5,400 nucleotides of DNA from the NCBI GenBank assembly GCA_016199105.1, contig JACQHI010000141.1:1-5400 (forward strand), written 5' to 3'. Below are positions 1-4,201 of the stretch, one piece after another. Positions within the stretch are counted from its first letter, which is position 1, and every line of letters begins with the position of its first letter. The notes under the pieces are model-generated. The model was not told the origin of the DNA. It worked only from the letters and a program-made list of their open reading frames with translations, and did no database searches. The stretch is from Lentisphaerota bacterium (GTDB taxonomy: Bacteria > Verrucomicrobiota > Kiritimatiellia > JAAZAB01). Position numbers and translations under genes: made by a program.

Positions 1-2
1 CT

Positions 3-23
3 GAACCCCGAACACTGAACACT
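3..23 (-). repeat. Degenerate period-7 array, 3 units
   Basis: Three consecutive heptamers beginning GAAC lie just past the stop codon of the PfkB-family gene. Two are GAACACT and one is GAACCCC. Read on the minus strand they have the form GTTC plus purine-rich bases, the same unit class seen in plus orientation at 1137-1164, 1207-1227, 1635-1676 and 4144-4185. The array may extend left of the window. No terminator hairpin for the adjacent gene is visible here. Confidence 0.6.
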
Positions 24-43
24 CGCTGCATAGTCACCCTGTT

Positions 44-1117
44 TCACCCTTTGACCGGCGGTTCCCGCTCCGGGAACCGCCGGCCGAGTTCCAACGCCTT
101 CTCGAGGGGCAGCATGCCGTCGGTCGCGCTGGGATGCGCCAGGCTGGCCGCGGCGGCGCAGGCGCCCAGTCGCATGCACTGCTCCGGCGCCCAGTTTTCG
201 TGAAGGCCCAACAACATGCCCGCGCAAAAGGCGTCGCCCGCGCCGACGGTTCCCCGGATAAAATCGTCGGGCAGCCGGAGGGAACCGCGGGACAGCCGTT
301 CGCCGGACCGGGTCCGCAGATAGGCGCCCTCCGGCATGTGAACGGCGATCAAATCCATGCTGCCCATGCCGGAAAGCGCCTCGACAACATCCACCAGGGC
401 AGGCCCATCCAACGCGCCGGCGGACGTGCGAACGGACCGTCCCACCGTGCGACCCGCCTCAATTTCGTTCAAAATCAGATAATTCGTGTAGCGGAGCGCC
501 GCCGGAACGACACGGTGGAAACGGTCGCTTTCCTCGCTGACAACATCGACGCTGGTTTTGATGCCGGCGTCCTGAATCTGCTTCAACAAGCCGGCCGCCA
601 CCGTGCCATGATCGCCATCCGGCTCATCCATGCGATCCAGCAGAAGCAGGTAGCCCAGATGAAAGATACGACAGGTCAGGGCCGGGATGGGCACATGCTC
701 AGGCGCGAACGCCGCATTGGCGCCGCGGCAGTGATAAAACACGCGGTCCGACCCGCCACCACTTTGCGCAGCCATTGGGGCAGGCGCTTGCGTCATCACA
801 TCCGTATAGGAGGTGGCCAGCGAGGGATGGATCGCGAGCCGGGAAATATCGATGGGCCATTGACGGCAGACGTTCTCCACGAACGAACGCCCCTCGTCAT
901 TGCCGATGACGCCCAAACCGGCCAGCGGAAACGGCGCCTTCAGTCGCGCCAGATCCACCAACACGTTGAAAGGACAGCCGCCGGTCCCGAGGGTCTCGGA
1001 CCGGATGTTGCCCAGCATGCCGGGACCCGGAAGGCGATCCACGATTTTCACGTGATCCACAATCCAGTTGCCGGCGGCCACAATCCCTTTTCGGACGGCG
1101 CTTCCGGGTGTCGTCAT
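44..1117 (-). CDS. PfkB-family carbohydrate/nucleoside kinase
   Basis: This is a 357-residue kinase of the PfkB/ribokinase superfamily, expected in the cytoplasm and expected to transfer a phosphate from ATP to a sugar or nucleoside hydroxyl. The N-terminal PfkB signature is the GTGGCPFN segment (residues 44-51, two glycines then Asn51). The C-terminal signature GTVGAGDAFCAG spans 289-300, with the anion-hole GAG and predicted catalytic base Asp295. An NEIEAGRT segment (217-224) matches the NE-containing strand before the nucleotide site. The usual Asp at the start of the DTxGAGD motif is Gly289 here. The length is slightly above the 300-330 residues typical of the superfamily. The substrate cannot be named from sequence. 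The ATG at 1117 has no recognisable Shine-Dalgarno sequence, and a period-7 array lies about 20 bases upstream, where a 5' leader or promoter would be. The gene stands alone on its strand. Family assignment is secure; specificity is unknown. Confidence 0.93.
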   Translation of the reverse strand: MTTPGSAVRKGIVAAGNWIVDHVKIVDRLPGPGMLGNIRSETLGTGGCPFNVLVDLARLKAPFPLAGLGVIGNDEGRSFVENVCRQWPIDISRLAIHPSLATSYTDVMTQAPAPMAAQSGGGSDRVFYHCRGANAAFAPEHVPIPALTCRIFHLGYLLLLDRMDEPDGDHGTVAAGLLKQIQDAGIKTSVDVVSEESDRFHRVVPAALRYTNYLILNEIEAGRTVGRSVRTSAGALDGPALVDVVEALSGMGSMDLIAVHMPEGAYLRTRSGERLSRGSLRLPDDFIRGTVGAGDAFCAGMLLGLHENWAPEQCMRLGACAAAASLAHPSATDGMLPLEKALELGRRFPEREPPVKG

Positions 1118-1136
1118 GATGGCATCGCTGAAGGGT

Positions 1137-1164
1137 GTTGGGTGTTAGGTGTTGGGTGTTGGGT
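1137..1164 (+). repeat. Degenerate period-7 array, 4 units
   Basis: Four abutting heptamers lie here; three are GTTGGGT and one is GTTAGGT. The array begins 19 bases upstream of the ATG of the minus-strand PfkB kinase gene, so it occupies that gene's leader or promoter region. Confidence 0.75.
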
Positions 1165-1179
1165 CCCGCGATCCCGCGA
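1164..1179 (+). repeat. Direct repeat of an octamer (TCCCGCGA twice)
   Basis: Two exact, abutting copies of TCCCGCGA sit directly after the period-7 array. They differ from the CCG-type octamers further right. This is a small tandem duplication with no evident function. Confidence 0.5.
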
Positions 1180-1206
1180 AGCGCTGGACAAGAGCTCTGG
1201 ATAAAT

Positions 1207-1227
1207 GTTCGGCGTTGAGCGTTGAGT
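1207..1227 (+). repeat. Degenerate period-7 array, 3 units
   Basis: Three heptamers of the GTT-S-R-R-Y class follow each other: GTTCGGC, GTTGAGC and GTTGAGT. The array lies in the gene-free gap between the PfkB kinase and tRNA-Glu and is followed by a short T-run. Confidence 0.65.
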
Positions 1228-1251
1228 TTTTGCTTTCATGCTTTCCTCTCT

Positions 1252-1283
1252 CCGACTCACCGACACTCCGTCACTCCGATACG
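1252..1283 (+). repeat. Degenerate period-8 array, 4 units
   Basis: Four abutting octamers each start with CCG and differ in the remaining five bases (for example CCGACTCA and CCGTCACT). It is the same unit class and orientation as the longer array at 1422-1501. Confidence 0.65.
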
Positions 1284-1303
1284 CTCTTCCGCCAATTCCG
1301 CGT

Positions 1304-1367
1304 GTTCAGCGTTCGGGGTGCAGAAGATAGCGAAACGGAGAGGCGGCGAAACGGGGAGCCGGCGACA
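1304..1367 (+). repeat. Composite repeat module, copy 1 (two 7-mers plus four 8-mers)
   Basis: Two heptamers (GTTCAGC, GTTCGGG) at 1304-1317 are followed, after 13 bases, by four octamers at 1331-1362 such as CGAAACGG and AGAGGCGG. These octamers are the reverse complement of the CCG class. Bases 1329-1367 match 3264-3302 at 35 of 39 positions by hand alignment, and that second copy is also preceded by two heptamers. Bases 1343-1362 are also an inverted match (19 of 20) to 1462-1481, so the region could fold back on the array at 1422-1501. Confidence 0.7.
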
Positions 1368-1421
1368 TCAATTCGCGATAGCTTTTGATCACACTCATCA
1401 ACGCGCTCCTTTTATCAGTCT

Positions 1422-1501
1422 CCGTTTCGCCGTTTCGCCGACTCCCCGTTCCTCCGCATCACCGACTCCCCGTTTCGCCGCATCGCCCACTCGCCGTTTC
1501 C
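1422..1501 (+). repeat. Degenerate period-8 array, 10 units
   Basis: Ten abutting octamers run without a phase break. Nine begin CCG and one begins CCC, and most fit CCGnnTCn. CCGTTTCG occurs three times and CCGACTCC twice, with CCGCATCA, CCGCATCG and CCGTTTCC among the variants. A period of 8 is not a multiple of 3, and open frames across it give only low-complexity Pro/Arg/Ser peptides, so it is unlikely to be coding. This is the longest array in the window and lies within the 580-base gap at 1118-1699. Confidence 0.8.
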
Positions 1502-1519
1502 CCTTGGCGTTGGGCGTTG

Positions 1520-1567
1520 CCACGTCGCTTCGCAAGTGGCCACTTGGCCGCAAAGCGGCTGACGTGG
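1520..1567. repeat. Nested imperfect inverted repeat
   Basis: The centre is a perfect 14-base palindrome, CAAGTGGCCACTTG (1533-1546). Outside it, GCTT at 1527-1530 can pair with AAGC at 1553-1556. The outer arms CCACGTC (1520-1526) and GACGTGG (1561-1567) are exact complements. The arms are slightly asymmetric, giving small bulges. The element could be extruded from DNA or fold as RNA. It is not followed by a T-tract, so it does not look like an intrinsic terminator. Confidence 0.55.
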
Positions 1568-1590
1568 GGCGTTGGACGTTCGTTCTTAAA

Positions 1591-1611
1591 TTCAGGTTTC
1601 AGGTTTCATCC
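1591..1611 (+). repeat. Short period-7 array of another word
   Basis: Two exact TTCAGGT units are followed by the related TTCATCC. The period is 7 but the word differs from the GTT class. It lies in the same gap, shortly before the GTT array at 1635-1676. Confidence 0.45.
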
Positions 1612-1634
1612 CTCAGCCCTTCTTCTTTCGAGGC

Positions 1635-1676
1635 GTTCGATGTTGGGTGTTGGATGTTGAGCGTTGGACGTTGAAT
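1635..1676 (+). repeat. Degenerate period-7 array, 6 units
   Basis: Six abutting heptamers all fit GTT-S-R-R-Y, among them GTTCGAT, GTTGGAT, GTTGAGC and GTTGAAT, and no two are identical. The array ends 24 bases from the 3' end of the minus-strand tRNA-Glu gene, so it lies immediately downstream of that transcript. Confidence 0.8.
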
Positions 1677-1699
1677 TTTCCTGTCTTCCCGCGTCGAAA

Positions 1700-1774
1700 T
1701 GGCACCCCCCAGGGGAGTCGAACCCCTCTTTACAGGTTGAGAACCTGATGTCCTAGCCGATAGACGAGGGGGGC
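1700..1774 (-). tRNA. tRNA-Glu (CUC anticodon), CCA encoded
   Basis: A complete cloverleaf reads on the minus strand. The acceptor stem pairs 1774-1768 with 1710-1704 (six C-G pairs and a terminal G-U pair), followed by discriminator G at 1703 and an encoded CCA (1702-1700). The D arm has a GUC/GAC stem. The anticodon loop UUCUCAA (1743-1737) gives anticodon CUC, which reads GAG codons for glutamate. The T arm has an AGGGG/CCCCU stem and a UUCGACU loop. The tRNA body is 72 bases without CCA. The first anticodon-stem pair is a U-U mismatch. The gene is isolated, with a twin-hairpin element just upstream of its 5' end and a period-7 array just downstream. Confidence 0.95.
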
Positions 1775-1802
1775 GCATTCCGCAACCTAAAATTCTGGCA
1801 TG

Positions 1803-1864
1803 GTAGACGCGACGCCCTCGTCGCGTTGCAGGGCCATCGCACGCGGCGGGGGCGCCGCGTCTAC
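1803..1864. repeat. Twin-hairpin palindromic element
   Basis: Two perfect 8-bp hairpins with 4-base loops stand side by side: ACGCGACG/CGTCGCGT (1807-1826, loop CCCT) and ACGCGGCG/CGCCGCGT (1841-1860, loop GGGG). They are 14 bases apart. The outer ends GTAGACGCG (1803-1811) and CGCGTCTAC (1856-1864) are exact reverse complements, so the whole unit could alternatively close as one long stem. The arrangement resembles REP/BIME-type palindromic units. It lies between the 5' end of tRNA-Glu and the start of the malic enzyme gene, where promoters for both would be expected. Confidence 0.65.
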
Positions 1865-1911
1865 AGTACCCGCCTTGCTCCGCTTTTGAACCATGCCGAA
1901 TCCATTTTCTC

Positions 1912-1939
1912 TTGCATCCAAAAAAGGAAACCGAATACT
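1912..1939 (+). promoter_or_regulatory. Possible promoter for malic enzyme
   Basis: A weak sigma-70-like pair is present: TTGCAT at 1912-1917, a 16-base spacer, then AATACT at 1934-1939. The -10-like hexamer ends 7 bases before the ATG at 1947, so initiation would fall at or next to the start codon and give a leaderless or near-leaderless mRNA. Both hexamers are imperfect matches, so this is tentative. Confidence 0.25.
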
Positions 1940-1946
1940 ACCTGTC

Positions 1947-3242
1947 ATGTCCGCAATTTGTCGAGAGCGAATTCTGGAGTATCACCGGGGCGGAAAAATC
2001 GGCGTCCGCCCGACCCGGGCGCTCCGCGGCCAGGAGGACCTGTGCCTGGCCTACACGCCCGGCGTCGCCGTGCCCGTCAAGGCCATCGCCGCGAAGCCGG
2101 CCGCCGTTCATCGCTACACGGCCAAGGACAACCTCGTGGCCGTGGTGACGGATGGCACGGCCATTCTGGGCCTCGGCGACCTCGGCGCGACCGCCAGCAT
2201 ACCGGTCATGGAGGGAAAAGCCGTGCTGTTCAAGGCTTTTGCCGATGTGGACGGCTGGCCTGTCCCCCTTGAACACTGCCGCCTCAACGGCGCCTGCGCC
2301 GGGAAAACCGATCCCGAACGCGTGATCGACACCGTCGCCCGCCTGGCCTGCATGTTCGGCGGCATCAATCTGGAGGACATCGCGGCGCCGGCCTGCTTCG
2401 AAATCGAAAGCCGCCTCGACAAGAGGCTCGACATCCCCGTCTTCCATGACGATCAGTGGGGCACGGCGGTGATCACACTGGCCGGCATGCTGAATTACAG
2501 CGAGATTTCCGGACGCCCCCTCGGCCAGCTCCGCGTGGTCGTCAACGGCGCCGGAGCGGCCGGCATCCGGATCGCCGACATGCTGAAAAACGCGGGTGTG
2601 CGCGACCTCGTCCTGTGCGATTCCAAGGGCGTCATCCGGGAGGACAGAACCGATCTGCACGACCTCAAGCGGCGGCATGCCGTCCGCACACGCCTCAAGA
2701 CGCTGGACGAGGTTCTGCGCGGCGCGCATGCGTTCATCGGCGTTTCCGCGGCCAACTGCCTGGCGCCTGACGCCGTGAAAGCCATGGCCGGCTTCCCCGC
2801 CGTTTTTGCCATGGCCAATCCGGACCCTGAAATCCGCCCGGAAATCGTGAAGCGCCTCATGGGCCGGCGACCCTACGTCATGGCCACCGGCCGTTCGGAC
2901 ACCCCCAACCAGATCAATAATGTCCTGGGCTTCCCCTTCCTGTTCCGCGGCGCGCTCGACAGCGGCGCGCGCACCATCAACATGGCCATGAAAATCGCCG
3001 CCGCGCACGCGCTGGCGGGCCTCGCCCGCAAACCCGCGCCCGCCTCTCTGAAGCGCCTCTATCCCGGAGAGACCCTCGTTTTCGGACCCGCCTACCTCGT
3101 GCCCAAACCGTTCGATCGGCGCCTGCTGGCGGAGGTCTCCTCCGCCGTCGCCGAGGCGGCGGCGGAGTCCGGCGCCGCCCCCCGCCGCCTCAAAGGCTAT
3201 CGCGAACAACTCGTCGCCCGGCTGAAGGGGATGAAGAAATAA
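1947..3242 (+). CDS. NAD(P)-dependent malic enzyme, short form
   Basis: This cytoplasmic enzyme oxidatively decarboxylates malate to pyruvate and CO2 while reducing NAD(P)+. Numbering is from the ATG at 1947 (431 aa). AYTPGVA (35-41) carries the catalytic Tyr36, MEGK (88-91) the predicted catalytic Lys91, and LFKAFADVD (94-102) is conserved. NLEDIAAP (141-148) supplies acidic metal ligands Glu143/Asp144, and VFHDDQWGTA (165-174) a further Asp ligand. GAGAAG (201-206) is the dinucleotide-binding loop. TGRSDTPNQINN (314-325) and FPFLFRGALD (329-338) are the substrate-site segments. The common HDDQHGTA has Trp instead of the second His. There is no C-terminal phosphotransacetylase domain, unlike MaeB-type enzymes. 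An in-frame ATG at 1893 would add 18 residues, but the family usually begins near EYHRGGKI, so 1947 is preferred. Only a distant AAGGA-like stretch lies upstream. NAD versus NADP use is undetermined. Confidence 0.95.
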   Translation: MSAICRERILEYHRGGKIGVRPTRALRGQEDLCLAYTPGVAVPVKAIAAKPAAVHRYTAKDNLVAVVTDGTAILGLGDLGATASIPVMEGKAVLFKAFADVDGWPVPLEHCRLNGACAGKTDPERVIDTVARLACMFGGINLEDIAAPACFEIESRLDKRLDIPVFHDDQWGTAVITLAGMLNYSEISGRPLGQLRVVVNGAGAAGIRIADMLKNAGVRDLVLCDSKGVIREDRTDLHDLKRRHAVRTRLKTLDEVLRGAHAFIGVSAANCLAPDAVKAMAGFPAVFAMANPDPEIRPEIVKRLMGRRPYVMATGRSDTPNQINNVLGFPFLFRGALDSGARTINMAMKIAAAHALAGLARKPAPASLKRLYPGETLVFGPAYLVPKPFDRRLLAEVSSAVAEAAAESGAAPRRLKGYREQLVARLKGMKK

Positions 3243-3245
3243 AGG

Positions 3246-3302
3246 GTTCGGTGTTCAGGAGACAGCGAAACGGAGAGGTGGCGAGACGGGGAGACGGTGA
3301 CA
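3246..3302 (+). repeat. Composite repeat module, copy 2
   Basis: Two heptamers (GTTCGGT, GTTCAGG) at 3246-3259 are followed by four octamers at 3266-3297 of the CGAAACGG / AGAGGTGG type. Bases 3264-3302 match 1329-1367 at 35 of 39 positions in the same orientation. The module begins 3 bases after the malic enzyme stop codon, so it would lie in that mRNA's 3' end. No hairpin with a T-tract follows. Confidence 0.7.
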
Positions 3303-3394
3303 ATGCACACGATATTCCTGTTGTCTTTTCCATCTGGGAGGGGCGCACTCTGTGCGACCGTTCCGTTGCGGCCATTGCAATGCGAATTACGCGC

Positions 3395-3422
3395 TTGACG
3401 AAGCGACGCCGATCCATACCAT
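3395..3422 (+). promoter_or_regulatory. Possible promoter for the basic microprotein
   Basis: TTGACG at 3395-3400 is a good -35 match. A 16-base spacer separates it from TACCAT at 3417-3422, a weaker -10 match that ends 11 bases before the ATG at 3434. The leader would be only a few bases long, which fits the absence of a Shine-Dalgarno sequence. Confidence 0.35.
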
Positions 3423-3433
3423 ACGGCTTACTT

Positions 3434-3532
3434 ATGGGACAACAACTGCGATTGAAAGTAAAACGTCTTCGCCGGAAAAGCTGGATCAAGCGCAAGAAGG
3501 AAGCCTCCCGAAAGGCAACCGTCAAGGCTTGA
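3434..3532 (+). CDS. Very basic 32-residue microprotein
   Basis: The predicted protein starts MGQQLRLKVKRLRRKSW and has 8 Lys and 6 Arg among 32 residues, with a single acidic residue (Glu23) and one Trp (Trp17). It has no cysteine, no hydrophobic membrane segment and no signal peptide. The spaced clusters KVKR, RLRRK and KRKK look like an RNA- or ribosome-binding tail, resembling in character the basic C-terminus of small ribosomal proteins. The reading frame stays open upstream to 3251, but that part translates repeat DNA, so the ATG at 3434 is preferred. Codons are less GC-biased than in the malic enzyme. I have an impression of similar MGQQL-type tiny proteins in PVC bacteria but cannot verify it here. 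The role is unknown; cytoplasmic nucleic-acid or ribosome association is inferred from charge alone. Confidence 0.6.
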   Translation: MGQQLRLKVKRLRRKSWIKRKKEASRKATVKA

Positions 3533-3583
3533 GCACGCCGGAATCGTATTGGGTCAGTTACCGTAGAATGCTATGAAGTAGTA

Positions 3584-3605
3584 GGTCGGCCATTCTTGGC
3601 TGACC
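3584..3605 (+). other. Strong 9-bp hairpin (possible terminator or REP-like unit)
   Basis: GGTCGGCCA and TGGCTGACC pair along nine positions (one G-U pair on the plus-strand RNA) around a TTCT loop. The hairpin begins 52 bases after the microprotein stop codon, so it could stabilise or end that transcript. No T-tract follows on either strand, so a canonical intrinsic terminator is not supported. Confidence 0.4.
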
Positions 3606-3926
3606 CGATCTGTGCTTCCCCCCTTCGGTAACGATCTATTACGCGGAATCTTCGGCACGAACCGGTTTTCATGACGCCCCGCAACAAACCCTTCCGGGGG
3701 TTGGGAGCGGGTTGCTGTTCAGCCATTCCGCCGGCAAGGCGCTCGAAACCATCCGTATCGCGCAGCCCCTGACGGCATGGCGTGAGCCTTACCGGAACCG
3801 CGAAACGGGGCTTTCTCTTGAAACCGGCTCGGGAAAGAGAATAGCCATGCAAAAACGGGCTCAAGAATGACAAAATCATTTACAACAAAACCATTGAAAA
3901 TGGAGAAGCGAAATTGATTCTCTGAA

Positions 3927-4042
3927 CTTTCGTGTGTGTCGTGGTTGAAAAGTTCCTTGGCTTCCATTTTCGCGCCTTTCGCGTGTTTCGTAGTTTGTAG
4001 CGGTTAACCCATTCCTATCAGTGCTATCCGTGCCATCCCACG
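3927..4042 (+). repeat. Scattered period-9 words
   Basis: Three short runs show nine-base spacing. At 3927-3944 the units are CTTTCGTGT and GTGTCGTGG. At 3967-3993 three abutting units fit nTTTCG plus three bases (TTTTCGCGC, CTTTCGCGT, GTTTCGTAG). At 4016-4042 TATCAGTGC and TATCCGTGC are followed by CATCCCACG. They are less regular than the period-7 and period-8 arrays but have the same style: a fixed core with substituted flanking bases. Confidence 0.45.
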
Positions 4043-4058
4043 AAGCGCGGGACGAGTC

Positions 4059-4082
4059 CGTGGCTGCCACGCGCCGCGCGTG
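4059..4082 (+). other. Two overlapping, mutually exclusive small hairpins
   Basis: CGTGG/CCACG (4059-4071, loop CTG) overlaps CACGCG/CGCGTG (4068-4082, loop CCG). A T-rich but interrupted tract follows to about 4100. It could be a weak plus-strand terminator, but no plus-strand gene ends nearby, so function is unassigned. Confidence 0.3.
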
Positions 4083-4143
4083 ATTAATCTTCTTGTTTTA
4101 TGGTGAAGGCGATCGAAACCGCAACAATGTGACTCGGATCAGG

Positions 4144-4185
4144 GTTCGACGTTCGACGTTCGGTGTTCAACGTTCAACGTTCTCT
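4144..4185 (+). repeat. Degenerate period-7 array, 6 units
   Basis: Six abutting GTTC heptamers lie here: GTTCGAC twice, GTTCAAC twice, GTTCGGT and GTTCTCT. All but the last fit GTT-S-R-R-Y. The array ends 16 bases from the ruvB stop codon, so it occupies the region where a ruvB terminator would be expected; no hairpin plus T-tract is seen there. Confidence 0.8.
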
Positions 4186-4201
4186 CTTCACGCCTCACCT
4201 G

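Larger units (their letters stand above)
3533..4143. other. Gene-free stretch of about 600 bases
   Basis: No convincing gene is seen on either strand. The open frames here (a minus-strand frame at 3571-3879 and shorter ones) give peptides without recognisable motifs, and competing frames look equally plausible. The left part (3580-3850) is GC-rich and contains a strong hairpin at 3584-3605 and small inverted repeats around 3679-3716. The right part (3925-4045) is less GC-rich and contains period-9 words. It may be a decayed gene, an intergenic repeat element or an uncharacterised RNA; the sequence alone does not decide. Confidence 0.5.

Noticed and set aside
134..1204. Long plus-strand open frame opposite the PfkB kinase gene
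   Set aside because: It is antisense to a clear PfkB kinase, has no recognisable motif, and runs into the repeat array at its end.
1304..1501. Possible CRISPR array
   Set aside because: Repeats are 7-8 bases and abut directly; there are no 25-40 base repeats with unique spacers and no cas genes.
1222..1674. Open frames through the 1118-1699 gap
   Set aside because: They translate period-7 and period-8 repeats into low-complexity Ser/Pro/Arg/Leu peptides and have no family features.
1893..1946. Upstream ATG as the malic enzyme start
   Set aside because: The additional 18 residues do not resemble the family N-terminus and the ATG has no ribosome-binding site; it remains a possible alternative start.
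1938..3209. Long minus-strand open frame opposite malic enzyme
   Set aside because: Its composition (Gly/Ala/Arg/His-rich) is typical of antisense shadows of GC-rich genes, and the plus-strand malic enzyme is unambiguous.
3352..3576. 74-residue frame with a CGHC motif overlapping the microprotein
   Set aside because: A single CxxC with no second metal-binding pair is weak evidence, and the rest has no recognisable feature. The overlapping basic frame with its own ATG is more coherent, though dual coding is not excluded.
3571..3879. 102-residue minus-strand frame as a gene
   Set aside because: No motif, no ribosome-binding site, and alternative frames on the opposite strand look equally plausible.
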